From Polyangium jinanense (GTDB taxonomy: Bacteria > Myxococcota > Polyangia > Polyangiales > Polyangiaceae), in assembly GCF_028435365.1 (NCBI RefSeq), contig NZ_JAGTJJ010000023.1, forward strand, positions 62,001 to 126,000: a stretch of DNA of 64,000 bases, read 5' to 3'. How positions within the stretch are numbered: position 1 is the stretch's first letter; each line of letters begins with the position of its first letter. The translations under genes were made by a program, and so were the position numbers. Shown here one piece after another: positions 34,712 to 43,691 of this stretch. The notes below the pieces were generated by a model, which saw nothing but the letters and a program-made list of their open reading frames with translations, had not been told where the DNA came from and did not search any database.

Positions 34712-34926
34712 CGTCACCGGGGATCCACACGCGCGAGCACGGAAACGGCGGGGCGGGACACGCGTTCGGGCGAGCCTGGAACGGCTTCCCTTCCGTGCGG
34801 GATCGGGGTACAGGGGGTGTACGCGGCGCGACGAGCGCCCAATCCTTGTCCGATATCATCGAAACAATACATCGCTCGCGGCGTCTGCCTGCGGGATCAC
34901 CACGAAGATTCTGGCGTGGAGGAATC

Positions 34927-37900
34927 ATGAAGCGCTCTGCTCGATATGCCACGGCTCTCATCACGCTGCTCGCCGGCTCCGCGGCGCGCGCGGGTGACAT
35001 GGATCTGCCGAATTACCATGCGTACGACGACGCCCCCGCCGTCGCGGTGAGCCCACTGCAAAGCCTGCACGAGACCGGCGTCGGCGGCGTGACGGGCGTG
35101 GACGAGAAGCGCGGCGTGCCGACGTTTTTCTGGGCCCCGAAGGGCGGCTGGAAGGCGCCGGGCGCGCAGACGGCGACGCCCGCGGGGTCGGCGCGGCTCT
35201 ACCTCGAGCACTACGCGTACCTCTACGGCGTCGGCAAGAAGGCGATCGACGCGGCCGTGCCCGTGGTGGTGAACGACGTGACGGGCGGGGGCATCATCGT
35301 GGTGTTCCGCCAGAACGTCGACGGGATCGAGGTCTTCCAGAACGACGTGAAGGTGCTGATGACGCAGAGCCGCGAGCTCGTGGCGATCGCCGGCAACCTG
35401 CACCCGTCGGCGACGCCGGGCATGAAGCGCGGCAAGAACTTCAAGCTCGATGCCTCCACGGCCGTCTCCCGCGCGTTCAACGATTTCTTCGCGACGAAGG
35501 TGCCCGCGAGCGCATTCAAGGACAAGAAGCAGCCCGAGCACGGTTATGCCTTCTACGACCTCGTCGATTCGCCCGAGACGGCGCACGTCGAGTTGACGCG
35601 CCCGGCGCGCATCAAGAAGGTCTATTTCCCGATGCCGGATCAGCTGGTGTCGGGGTATTACGTCGAGATCTGGGGCGGCCAGAAGGGCCTGCACAACGAC
35701 GAGCTCTACGCGTACGTGATCGCCGCGGACGACGGGCGGTTGCTCATGCGCGCGGCTCGGACGAGCGACGCGGAGTTCAAGTACCGCGTCTGGTCCGACG
35801 GCGCGCCGAAGTACACGCCGACCGAGGGCCCGATGGCCGATTACGCGCCCCACCCGACGGGCACGCCCGACGGCTCGGCGCCGGCATTCATCGCACCGAC
35901 CCTGGTCACGATGGACGGCTTCAACACGAATCCGCAAGGAACGTTCGATCCGTGGCTGCCCGTGGGCGCGGAGGAGACCTCGGGCAACAACGTCGACGCG
36001 TACGTCGATCACGAGGATCCGCAGGGCCTCTCCTCCGGTGAATATCGCGCCAACGTGACGGCGCCGGGCGTCTTCGATCGCGTCTACGATACGGCGCAGA
36101 ACCCCGACGTCACGCAGGATCAGGTGAAGGCGGCGATCACGCAGCTCTTCTTCCTGAACAACTACCTGCACGATTACTGGTACGACTCGGGCTTCAACGA
36201 GCAGGCCGGCAATGCGCAGGTGAACAACTACGGCCGCGGCGGCCTCGGCAACGACGCGATCCTGGCCGAGGCGCAGGACGGCTTCCACAACGCGACGCCT
36301 TCGCTCGACAACGCGAACATGAGCACGCCGTCCGACGGCAGCCAGCCGCGAATGCAGATGTTCGTCTGGAGCGGCCCGCCGAACGCGAGCCTGACCGTGA
36401 ACCCGGGCGGCGCGACGTATCCGACCGGCGTCGCGAGCTTCGGTCTGCAGACGTTCACCACGACGGCGGAGGTCGCGCTCGCGGTCGACAACTCCACGGA
36501 CACGACGAACCAGACCCCCGGCACGTTCAATGACGCCTGCCAGCCCCTCGTGGGCAATTACGCCGGGAAGATCGTGATCGCGGATCGCGGCTCGTGCGAT
36601 TTCAACCTGAAGGCGTCGAACATCGAGGCCGCGGGCGCGGTGGGCGGGATCATCGCGAACCACCTGGCGCCCGGCCTGCCGCCGAGCCCCATGGGCGAAT
36701 CGACCCCGCCCATCACCGTCGGCATCGGCGTGCTCGGCGTCACGAAGGACGTGGGCACGGCGCTGAAGGCGGCCATCGCGGCCGGCAGCCCGATCACGGC
36801 CACGATCTCCCGCGCGGACAACACGAAGCGCGACGGCACGATCGACAACGGCGTGGCCGCGCATGAGTGGGGTCACTACATCCACAACCGCCTCGTCGCG
36901 GTGGGCTCGATCCAGGCCCGCGGCATGGGCGAGGGCTGGGGCGATACCGTGGCGCTCCACATGCTCATTCGCGAGGGCGATGATCCGAATGGCGTGTACG
37001 CGACAGCGGTGTACGGCGGCGCGACGTTCGGCGATAGCGCGTATTTCGGGATCCGGCGTTTCCCGTACACGACCGACTTCACGAAGAACGCGCTCACGTT
37101 CAAGCACATCCAGGCCGGCGAGGCGCTCCCGACCGGTATGCCCACGCAGCCGCTCGCCGCCGAGAACGAAGAGGTGCACAACACCGGCGAGATCTGGGCG
37201 ACGATGGTGCTCGAGGGGTATGCGAAGCTCCTCGAGGACGCGTACTCGGCGACGCCGCGGCACACGTTCGACCAGGCCAAGCGCAAGATGGCCAATTACC
37301 TGACCGGCGGCATGCAGCTCGCCCCGGCGAACCCGACGTTCACCGAGCAGCGCGACGGCATCCTGGCGACGGCGATCGCGGCGAACGTGGAGGACTTCGA
37401 GGATCTCGCGACCGGCTTCGCCATCCGCGGCGCCGGCTCCTGCGCGATCTCGCCGCCGCGCAACTCCACCGACAACGTGGGCGTGACCGAGAGCTACGAG
37501 GCGGCGCCGCAGCCGGTGATTGTCTCTGTGAACATCGACGACAGCGTGCTGTCCTGCGACAACGACGGCGTCCTCGACAACAGCGAGATCGGCAAGGTCA
37601 CCGTCGAGGTGCGCAATCAGGGCTGGGGGCCGCTCGTCGGCGGCACGGTCACGGTGAGCTCGACGAACCCGAACGTGTCGTTCCCGAACGGCGCGTCCGT
37701 GGCGCTGCCGGCGACGAACATCCTCGCCTCGAACACGACGACGCTGCAAATCGCGCTCGCGGATTCGGTCGCGGCAGTCACGGATCTGCAGCTCAAGGTC
37801 GATGTGGCCGCGCCCGGATCCTGCTCGCCGACGATCAGCAATTCGAGCGTGCGCAAGGCCCATTTCGACAGCATCCCGAACGTGGCGACGCAGGAGCTCT

Positions 37901-39264
37901 GGGAGAGCAACCTCGAGACGTGGACGGCGAAGAACGCGTCGGGCCCGAGCAACAAGTGGGCGCGGATCCGGCCGCTCGCCACGTCGTCGAACGTGCTCGC
38001 CCACGGCGAGGCGACCGCGGGCATCTCCGACGAGCGGTACGAGTCGCCGGACTTCGTGGTGGGCAATGGCAACGTGACGATGTCGCTCGTGCACCGCTAC
38101 CAGTTCGAGCGGAGCGGGACGCCGGCCACGAACTGGGACGGCGGCATCATCGAGCTGAGCCAGGACGGCGGCCAGACCTGGGTCAACATCAACACGTACG
38201 CGAACCTCGGCGCGACCTACAATGGCACCATCGGCACCGCGGACGCCGGCAACCCGCTCGTAGGCCAGAAGGGCTTTACGGGGCAGAGCACGGGTTTCAC
38301 GAACGGTGCGAACGTCACGACGAGCATCAACCTCGGCAATCAGTTCGCCGGCAAGACCATCAAGATCCGCTTCCGCATCGGCACGGACGAGGCGGTCGGG
38401 ACGCAGGGGTGGTTCATCGAGAGCCTGACCGTCAACGGCCTCGCGGCCCCGCCGTTCGGGAGCATCGTGTCGGATCAGGGCACTTGCGACGATCCGAACC
38501 AGGCGCCGATCGCGATGGCCGGCCCGGATCAGATCGTGGCGAGCGGCGATACCGTGATGCTCGACGCGTCCGGGAGCTCGGATCCCGATAACGATCCGCT
38601 CACGTTCGGCTGGACGCAGCAGGTCGGTCCGGGCGTGACGCTGGGCGCGGCGAACAGCGCGCATACGGACTTCGTCGCGCCAAACGTCGCGACGGAGACG
38701 CTGCTCACGTTCCAGGTGGCCGTGAATGACGGTCAAGCGTCGGCGACGGATACGGTGGACGTGCTCGTGCAACCGCCGGCCGGGACGACCAGCTCGTCGA
38801 GCTCGACCGGTGTTGGCGGCATGGGCGGCGCCGGTGGTGCTGGCGGAATGGCTGGCGCCGGTGGAACGGGTGGCGCTGGCGGTGAAGGCGGCATGGGTAC
38901 CGGCGGCATGGGCGGTGCTGGTGGCGCCGGTGGTGCCGGTGGCGTCGGCGGCACCGGTGGCGCTGGCGGCGAGGGCGGCGTCGGCGGCGGCATCAGCGCC
39001 GGTGGCGCTGGCGGCGAGGGTGGCGAGGGTGGCGAGGGTGGCGAGGGTGGCGAGGGTGGCGAGGGTGGCTCCGTCACCGCCGTCACCACGGTCACCACGG
39101 GCGCTGGTGGCGGCGGCGGCGATGAGCCGGTCGTCGTCGGCGGTTGCGGCTGCTCGGTGCCGGGCGACGAGGCGCCGGCGCGCGGCGTGGGCGCCGTGGG
39201 CGGCTTCCTCGCGATGGTGGGCGCCTTCATGGCCAAGCGCCGCCGCAGCAGCAAGCGGTCCTGA
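34927..39264 (+). CDS. Secreted M36 (fungalysin-type) metalloprotease with PA domain, PKD-like domain and MYXO-CTERM
   Basis: This 1445-residue protein has a signal peptide (ATALITLLAGSAARA). A propeptide precedes the peptidase domain, whose zinc motif is HEWGH (VAAHEWGHYIHNRL, about residue 650) with the downstream glutamate in GMGEGWGD. A PA domain (QPLVGNYAGKIVIADRGSCD and AAGAVGGIIANH) is inserted just before. After the protease come Ig/CARDB-like and jelly-roll-like regions and a PKD-type domain (APIAMAGPDQIV, LDASGSSDPDNDPLTFGW), then a long Gly-rich stretch. The C-terminus is a MYXO-CTERM tail (GGCGCSVPG, hydrophobic VGAVGGFLAMVGAFM, then KRRRSSKRS), the substrate signal of myxosortase-type sorting. 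GGAGG lies upstream of ATG 34927. Probably a surface-anchored or released protease used in feeding. Confidence 0.93.
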   Translation: MKRSARYATALITLLAGSAARAGDMDLPNYHAYDDAPAVAVSPLQSLHETGVGGVTGVDEKRGVPTFFWAPKGGWKAPGAQTATPAGSARLYLEHYAYLYGVGKKAIDAAVPVVVNDVTGGGIIVVFRQNVDGIEVFQNDVKVLMTQSRELVAIAGNLHPSATPGMKRGKNFKLDASTAVSRAFNDFFATKVPASAFKDKKQPEHGYAFYDLVDSPETAHVELTRPARIKKVYFPMPDQLVSGYYVEIWGGQKGLHNDELYAYVIAADDGRLLMRAARTSDAEFKYRVWSDGAPKYTPTEGPMADYAPHPTGTPDGSAPAFIAPTLVTMDGFNTNPQGTFDPWLPVGAEETSGNNVDAYVDHEDPQGLSSGEYRANVTAPGVFDRVYDTAQNPDVTQDQVKAAITQLFFLNNYLHDYWYDSGFNEQAGNAQVNNYGRGGLGNDAILAEAQDGFHNATPSLDNANMSTPSDGSQPRMQMFVWSGPPNASLTVNPGGATYPTGVASFGLQTFTTTAEVALAVDNSTDTTNQTPGTFNDACQPLVGNYAGKIVIADRGSCDFNLKASNIEAAGAVGGIIANHLAPGLPPSPMGESTPPITVGIGVLGVTKDVGTALKAAIAAGSPITATISRADNTKRDGTIDNGVAAHEWGHYIHNRLVAVGSIQARGMGEGWGDTVALHMLIREGDDPNGVYATAVYGGATFGDSAYFGIRRFPYTTDFTKNALTFKHIQAGEALPTGMPTQPLAAENEEVHNTGEIWATMVLEGYAKLLEDAYSATPRHTFDQAKRKMANYLTGGMQLAPANPTFTEQRDGILATAIAANVEDFEDLATGFAIRGAGSCAISPPRNSTDNVGVTESYEAAPQPVIVSVNIDDSVLSCDNDGVLDNSEIGKVTVEVRNQGWGPLVGGTVTVSSTNPNVSFPNGASVALPATNILASNTTTLQIALADSVAAVTDLQLKVDVAAPGSCSPTISNSSVRKAHFDSIPNVATQELWESNLETWTAKNASGPSNKWARIRPLATSSNVLAHGEATAGISDERYESPDFVVGNGNVTMSLVHRYQFERSGTPATNWDGGIIELSQDGGQTWVNINTYANLGATYNGTIGTADAGNPLVGQKGFTGQSTGFTNGANVTTSINLGNQFAGKTIKIRFRIGTDEAVGTQGWFIESLTVNGLAAPPFGSIVSDQGTCDDPNQAPIAMAGPDQIVASGDTVMLDASGSSDPDNDPLTFGWTQQVGPGVTLGAANSAHTDFVAPNVATETLLTFQVAVNDGQASATDTVDVLVQPPAGTTSSSSSTGVGGMGGAGGAGGMAGAGGTGGAGGEGGMGTGGMGGAGGAGGAGGVGGTGGAGGEGGVGGGISAGGAGGEGGEGGEGGEGGEGGEGGSVTAVTTVTTGAGGGGGDEPVVVGGCGCSVPGDEAPARGVGAVGGFLAMVGAFMAKRRRSSKRS
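38811..39072. repeat. Gly-rich coding minisatellite in the protease stalk, with six 9-base repeats
   Basis: This coding low-complexity tract gives GGAGG/GGTGG/GEGG-type residues. Within it, the nine-base unit GAGGGTGGC occurs six times without change at 39016-39069 (EGG six times). The perfect array suggests recent expansion by slippage; its length would set the stalk between the PKD-like domain and the membrane anchor. Confidence 0.85.
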
Positions 39265-39307
39265 GACCCGAACGGCCGAGGCGCGAGCCCCTCGCGCCCC
39301 GGAAAAC

Positions 39308-39350
39308 CCGCCCGCGTTCGTCCTCGCGACGGCGCGGGCGGCGCCTTTTT
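39308..39350 (+). terminator. Rho-independent terminator after the M36 protease gene
   Basis: CCGCCCGCG (39308-39316) pairs with CGCGGGCGG (39333-39341) around a 16-base loop, and a run of five T residues follows at 39346-39350. Placed 44 bases after the protease stop; the convergent lipoprotein gene ends at 39376. Confidence 0.7.
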
Positions 39351-39375
39351 GTGGGTTACACGATTCCGCGTCGCA

Positions 39376-41025
39376 TCAAGGCGCGGCCGGGCGGCGCGCG
39401 ACGACCTCCAGCGCGCCCTCGAACGGCGCGCGCTGGGCCGCGAGGGCGCGGACGAGGTCGTTCATCGAGGGCAGGTCGTCGGCGACGAAGACGAATCGAT
39501 ACACGCCGGGGCTTTTTTGCGTCGAATAGACGAAGGCGCGCGTGCGCCGGGCCTCGGCGGTGATGGCGGCGACGGCGGCGGCGCCGATCGTGCCCTCGAA
39601 GCGGGCGAGGTCGGCAACCTCGGCGTGTGTCACGAAAAACGCGCCGCCCCAGTGCGGGCGCGAGGCGAAGAGGTTCAGGGTTTCGGGGGCGCGCATGGCG
39701 TCGGAGGCGGTGGAGCCGCCGAGCGAGGAGGCCATCGCGGCGCCGTCGAAGGCGTGGAAGGCCGGCCATAAGCCGGGGGCGACGACGGCGACGAGGGGCC
39801 GGGCGTGCGCGAGGGGCGGCAGGCCGTCGGGGAAGGCTTTGTGGACGGCGGCGAGGAAACCGGGGGCGAAGCCGGGGTCGTGCAGGCTCTTTCCTTCGGC
39901 GAGGCGGGCGTCGAGGAAGGGGAGCACGGCCTTGGCGACGCGGTCGATCGTGGGCTCGGCATAAAGGCCCATCGGCGCTTCGAGCTTTCTGGACAAACCC
40001 GGCGGATCGAGGCGCCCCATGGCCTTCGCGGTGCCGAGCGCGGTGGCGAGGGCTTCGTCGAGGACCGCATACGAGGCCGGGGCGAGCGGGTCGTTCGTCT
40101 CGACGAACGATCGGGAGAGGGCGGCGAGGCGCTCGTCGGTCGCGGCGGCGTGCAGGTGGTGGAGCATTTCGTGGACGACGACGGGGGCGCGGTCCTCGGG
40201 TTTTGCGCCGGCGGGCATCTCGATGACGGCATGGCCGCCGATCTGGCGGGCGGTGTCGACCGAGCGGTGGGCCGGGCGGGCCATGAGGTGGAAATGGAGC
40301 GGGGTGCCCTCGGGGAGGTCGGCCTTGTAAAACCCGACGAGCGCCTCGACGTGGCCCGTGAGTCCCTCGCGCTGGAAGAGGGCGGCGAGCTTCTCGGCGG
40401 ATTCTTCGCAATGGGCGCGGCCCTCGCGTTCCCAGTATCGATCGAATCGAGGGCGGAAATGGTCGACGAGGGTCTGGGCGCGCTGCGCGTCGGTGGGTGT
40501 GGTGACGAGGCCGAGGTAACGGACGTGCTCGTCGGGCGTGCGAGCGACGAGGCCGGCGATGGAGAGGCGCGCGGCGACGGTGCGATCGGCGTGGGGCAAG
40601 GGGAGGGGCGCGGCGGGGGCGGGGGAGCGGAGCTCGATGCGGCCGTTCCAGGATTCGCGGATCTTGCGGAAGGCTTCGAGGGTGCGGCGATCCGTGTCGT
40701 CCCAGCCGAGATCGTCCTGCCAGAGGGCCTCGTACGCGGCGCGGGAGCAAGGGTGCCGGCCGGCCATGCAATCGAGCTGGTAGACGAGGTTCGGGAGGGG
40801 ATCGGCGTGGAAGACGAGGCGGAGCTTCGTGCCGCGGGCTTCCCGCTCGAACGAGGAGCTTTGCGTGGCCGCGGGCTTCATGGCGTCCGCGGCGGGCTCG
40901 GGCGCGAGGAGCGGGGCGTTCGCTTGCGAATCGGACTTCGGCGTGGGGGAGCACGCGGCGAAGCCGAGGAGGGCGAAGCGGGCGAGGGACCGGGGCGCGA
41001 ATCGAGGGGCCGAGGGGAAGGCCAT
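39376..41025 (-). CDS. Lipoprotein with zincin-type HExxH motif
   Basis: This 549-residue protein begins with a lipoprotein signal (RSLARFALLGFAAC). After a Pro/Ala spacer it is a single large, mainly helical domain. Near residue 280 is VVVHEMLHHLHA, an HExxH zinc-binding signature with an extra histidine one turn on, and a downstream glutamate in VLDEALATALG could be the third ligand (gluzincin arrangement). The conserved aromatic C-terminal part (PGVYRFVFVADDLPSMNDL) is unknown. It is plausibly a surface metallopeptidase, but I cannot place it in a named family. It is divergent from the HAD gene; the 167-base gap holds the conserved promoter-like block described separately. Confidence 0.72.
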   Translation of the reverse strand: MAFPSAPRFAPRSLARFALLGFAACSPTPKSDSQANAPLLAPEPAADAMKPAATQSSSFEREARGTKLRLVFHADPLPNLVYQLDCMAGRHPCSRAAYEALWQDDLGWDDTDRRTLEAFRKIRESWNGRIELRSPAPAAPLPLPHADRTVAARLSIAGLVARTPDEHVRYLGLVTTPTDAQRAQTLVDHFRPRFDRYWEREGRAHCEESAEKLAALFQREGLTGHVEALVGFYKADLPEGTPLHFHLMARPAHRSVDTARQIGGHAVIEMPAGAKPEDRAPVVVHEMLHHLHAAATDERLAALSRSFVETNDPLAPASYAVLDEALATALGTAKAMGRLDPPGLSRKLEAPMGLYAEPTIDRVAKAVLPFLDARLAEGKSLHDPGFAPGFLAAVHKAFPDGLPPLAHARPLVAVVAPGLWPAFHAFDGAAMASSLGGSTASDAMRAPETLNLFASRPHWGGAFFVTHAEVADLARFEGTIGAAAVAAITAEARRTRAFVYSTQKSPGVYRFVFVADDLPSMNDLVRALAAQRAPFEGALEVVARRPAAP

Positions 41026-41061
41026 GTGGCCGTGAGCGTGGATCGAATCGAGCAGGCGCGC

Positions 41062-41158
41062 TCGCGCCTTGGAGCGGCTTTTGCGTGTGGAAATGGCGAA
41101 TGCCTCACCGTGTTACCATGATGTCGTGAAAATGGTGTTCACGGGATTCGAGCTTTCC
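41062..41158. repeat. Promoter-proximal repeat upstream of the HAD phosphatase gene (copy A)
   Basis: About 97 bases ending 35 bases before the HAD start reappear, diverged, at 42949-43057. Shared blocks include GGAGCGGCTTT, GCGTGTGG, GTGTTACCA and GGATTCGAGCTTTC. Conservation of the AT-richer blocks through the divergence suggests regulatory sequence, although I cannot assign exact -35 and -10 boxes. Confidence 0.6.
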
Positions 41159-41192
41159 GTGGTAGGGTGATCTCAGAAAGGGGATCCTTGCC

Positions 41193-42647
41193 ATGATCAA
41201 GATTCGATCTTTTCTTCCCGTCGCGCTCGTTGTGGGGATGGCGACGCTCTCGGCGGCTTGCACGGACGAGGGAGAGAACGGCTCCGGAGGCAACGGGGGA
41301 GCAGGCGCGACCGGTGGCACGGGCGGTACGGGCGGCACCGGTGGAATGGGCGGCACGGGCGGAATGGGCGGGGCCGGGGGAATGGGCGGCGCGGGTGGAA
41401 TGGGCGGCGTCGGCGGGATGGGCGGCGCGGGAGGCGCGATGGCCGCGCCGGACCTGGATTCGAATCTGATGTGGTACGGCCAGAACCGCGAAGCGCTCGA
41501 CAAGATGATCGACGAGGTCGGGGTGAACAGCGCGTCGTACGATCCGGCGCAGAAGCCCGTCGCGATTTTCGACTGGGACAACACGGTCATCAAGAACGAC
41601 GTGGGGGATCTCGTGTTCTTCTGGCTCGTGAAGAACGACAAGATCATGCAGCCGCCGAACAAGGATTGGCGCACGACGAGCCGTTTCCTGACGAATGACG
41701 CGCGGAACGCGCTGAACCAGGCGTGCGGAGCGCTGGTCGACGCGGGGATGCCGCTGCCAACGAGCACGAACGCGGAATGCGCGGACGAGATCCTCGCGGT
41801 GTATACGACGGGGAAGACGGTGGACGCGAAGGCGGCGTTCGAGGCGTGGAACTATCGCACGATGGAGCCTGCGTACGCCTGGGCCGCAGAGGTGCAGGCG
41901 GGATACACGCCGGCCGAGATGAAGGCATTCGCGAACACGGCGATCGAAGAGGGGCTCGCCGCGGCGGAGGGGACGAAGCAGACGATCGGGACGACGTCGG
42001 TCAATGCGTACGTGCGGATCTACGAGCAAATCAACGATCTGATCGACGTGATGCAGAAGAATGGGCTCGACGTGTGGGTGATTTCAGCATCGCCGCAGCC
42101 GAACGTGGAGGCGTTCGCGGAGCGCGTGAACGTGGGCGCGGATCACGTGATCGCGATCCGGAACCTGCTCGACGGGGCCGGGAAGCTGACGTACGACTTC
42201 GAGGGATGCGGATCGGTCGTGGATGGGTCGGGGAACGGCGCGAATCCCGTCGGCAATACGATGATCACGTACATCGAGGGCAAACGCTGCTGGATGAACA
42301 AGGTGATCTACGGGGTGACCGGGGCCGACGCGGAGAAGCCGAACGCGGACATGAAGAAGCGGCCGGTGTTCGGCGCGGGCGACTCGGATACGGACATCTC
42401 GTTCCTGCACGACGCGACGGTGCTGAAGCTCGCGGTGAACCGCAACAAGAACGAGCTCATGTGCAACGCATACGCGAACTACATGAACAAGTGGCTCGTG
42501 AACCCGATGTTCATCCTCCCAAACCCGCAGAAAGCCGCGCCGTACCCGTGTGCGACGACGGGCTGCAAGGACGCGTCGGGCGCCTCCGTTTCGTGCGTGA
42601 ACGAGGTGGGTGAGGGGATCCCGGATCAGATGGATACGGTGTTCTGA
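41193..42647 (+). CDS. Secreted HAD-superfamily phosphatase lipoprotein
   Basis: This 484-residue protein has a lipoprotein signal (FLPVALVVGMATLSAAC) and a Gly-rich linker of about 60 residues with GGMGG repeats. The catalytic domain has HAD motif I FDWDNTVIKND (nucleophile and acid aspartates, residue about 128), motif II-type VWVISASPQP near 295, and motif IV GAGDSDTD near 390, fitting phosphoserine-phosphatase-like enzymes. Several C-terminal cysteines (CATTGCKD, VSCVNE) suggest disulfides. Expected to be anchored outside the cytoplasm and to hydrolyse small phosphate esters; substrate unknown. AAAGGGG lies upstream of ATG 41193. Its last 78 codons are duplicated downstream (43936-44168) as a gene fragment. 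Confidence 0.88.
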   Translation: MIKIRSFLPVALVVGMATLSAACTDEGENGSGGNGGAGATGGTGGTGGTGGMGGTGGMGGAGGMGGAGGMGGVGGMGGAGGAMAAPDLDSNLMWYGQNREALDKMIDEVGVNSASYDPAQKPVAIFDWDNTVIKNDVGDLVFFWLVKNDKIMQPPNKDWRTTSRFLTNDARNALNQACGALVDAGMPLPTSTNAECADEILAVYTTGKTVDAKAAFEAWNYRTMEPAYAWAAEVQAGYTPAEMKAFANTAIEEGLAAAEGTKQTIGTTSVNAYVRIYEQINDLIDVMQKNGLDVWVISASPQPNVEAFAERVNVGADHVIAIRNLLDGAGKLTYDFEGCGSVVDGSGNGANPVGNTMITYIEGKRCWMNKVIYGVTGADAEKPNADMKKRPVFGAGDSDTDISFLHDATVLKLAVNRNKNELMCNAYANYMNKWLVNPMFILPNPQKAAPYPCATTGCKDASGASVSCVNEVGEGIPDQMDTVF

Positions 42648-42655
42648 TCGCGGAA

Positions 42656-42690
42656 ACGAAAAGGGAGGGCTCCGCGCGGGGCCCTCCCCG
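42656..42690 (-). terminator. Hairpin terminator between the HAD gene and the FGE fragment (copy 1)
   Basis: GGGAGGGC (42663-42670) pairs with GCCCTCCC (42681-42688); on the minus strand it is followed by TTTTCGTTT. It is the same element as the one at 44177-44211 and would stop minus-strand transcripts of the FGE-like gene. Confidence 0.75.
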
Positions 42691-42695
42691 GGTGT

Positions 42696-42942
42696 TCACG
42701 GGTTCCGGACGCAACGAAAGCCGAGCCCGGGGACCTCGTAGGTGTGAATGGCGGCGCCGCGGAAGGCGGTCTGGATGCCGAGGTTCGATCGATTCCAGCC
42801 GCCGCCACGCACGACGTGCACGAGCACGCCGGGCTTTTGCACGTGGGGATCCGTGACGGCGTCGGCGCCATATTTGGCATAGGTGTCGTCGCACCACTCC
42901 CAGACGTTGCCCGCGAGGTCGTGGAGCGTGCCGGTGGGCCAG
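42696..42942 (-). pseudogene. Truncated 3' fragment of the FGE-like gene
   Basis: This is the last 82 codons of an FGE-like gene, from the equivalent of TGTLHDLAGNVWEWCDD to the final GLGFRCVRNP and stop. It is identical in frame to the intact gene at 44217-45260 apart from one silent-looking change (CACGTGG versus CACATGG). At 42942 the match to the intact gene ends abruptly and promoter-like sequence copied from upstream of the HAD gene begins. No start or N-terminal two thirds exist, so it is a dead fragment left by the duplication. Confidence 0.88.
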
Positions 42943-42948
42943 ATGCGG

Positions 42949-43057
42949 TCGCGCCCTGGAGCGGCTTTGGGCGTGTGGAGTGCGTGTGGAAATAGGGAAT
43001 GGTTCAGCGTGTTACCACGATGTAAATAAAATTACGTTCACCGGATTCGAGCTTTCT
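42949..43057. repeat. Promoter-proximal repeat (copy B), now upstream of the small lipoprotein gene
   Basis: This is a diverged copy of 41062-41158 fused directly to the truncated FGE fragment. It carries a small extra duplication of GTGCGTGTGG relative to copy A. Beyond it, 43058-43124 shows no gene. Confidence 0.6.
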
Positions 43058-43124
43058 GGCGCGGGATGACCTCTTGGGGGAGTGGGCGCGACCAGCTGCA
43101 CGAACACATATCAATTGTTCAGTG

Positions 43125-43154
43125 TTGTGGCGCATGTCTGTTCCATACTATAGT
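43125..43154 (+). promoter_or_regulatory. Candidate sigma-70-type promoter for the small lipoprotein gene
   Basis: TTGTGG (43125-43130) and TATAGT (43149-43154) are spaced 18 bases apart in an unusually AT-rich patch for this window. The gene start lies about 90 bases further on. A match to a -35/-10 pair by eye only. Confidence 0.45.
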
Positions 43155-43250
43155 TCCTTGCCTCTCTGCGAGGGCGTAGTGCTAGGTGGCACGGGGCGCA
43201 GCGCAGCCAGGTGCGGTCAGGATGATCGATAGCAGAGGACGAGGTGAATC

Positions 43251-43682
43251 ATGCCTTCGAGCAAGATCGACGCGATGATGTTCACGGTTCTCATCGGAAT
43301 GGTGTCGGCAGGCTGCATCGCCGAGGACGGCTCCGTCCAAGACGAGTATGCGATGCGTGCAGAGGAAGAGGTCGAGGCGGTTGAGGAGGCCGCGCAGGCG
43401 CTCGATACATGCACGACGACCGGCGGCGGCACCTGGGGAAACATCATTACCCTCTGCAGGACGTCGAACAACAGCCTCTACGTCAAGAAACGCGACGGTG
43501 GGGCGTTTACGTCTTCGGGGACGATGAAGCTCAAGACGTGGTTGGGTACCATCGACACGAGGCCCGTATACGTCGGACAAAAGGAGGTCTGGTTCGGCCC
43601 CCCGGGGCCGGGATGGTATTCTGCTCTCTACGAGTCTAATGCGCCCGGGACGGCTTATACGGGCGAGATTCAGGTCCAGTAA
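43251..43682 (+). CDS. Small secreted lipoprotein of unknown function, AT-richer than neighbours
   Basis: This 143-residue protein has the signal MMFTVLIGMVSAGC (lipobox SAGC), an acidic helical segment (EEEVEAVEEAAQALDTC) that could be a propeptide, and a compact C-terminal part with aromatic strands (NSLYVKKRDGGAF, VWFGPPGPGWYSAL). Two cysteines beyond the lipobox (DTCTTT and LCRTS) could form a disulfide. It is reminiscent of small secreted proteins such as inhibitors or toxins, but I recognise no family. Codon use is less GC-biased than in the flanking genes, and it occupies the space where most of an FGE gene should be, so it probably arrived by insertion. GAGG precedes ATG 43251. Confidence 0.65.
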   Translation: MPSSKIDAMMFTVLIGMVSAGCIAEDGSVQDEYAMRAEEEVEAVEEAAQALDTCTTTGGGTWGNIITLCRTSNNSLYVKKRDGGAFTSSGTMKLKTWLGTIDTRPVYVGQKEVWFGPPGPGWYSALYESNAPGTAYTGEIQVQ

Positions 43683-43691
43683 TGATCGTCT

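Larger units (their letters stand above)
42415..42942. repeat. 528-base duplicated segment, copy 1 (HAD 3' end, terminator, FGE 3' end)
   Basis: This segment is repeated at 43936-44463 (offset 1521 bases) with only about three mismatches that I can see. It covers the end of the HAD gene, the intergenic hairpin and the last part of the FGE-like gene. It marks one arm of a tandem duplication. Confidence 0.92.

Noticed and set aside
34897..38772. A very long open frame on the minus strand opposite the M36 protease
   Set aside because: It is rich in Arg/His/Val with no domain and mirrors the third-position GC bias of the plus-strand gene, whose protease motifs are clear.
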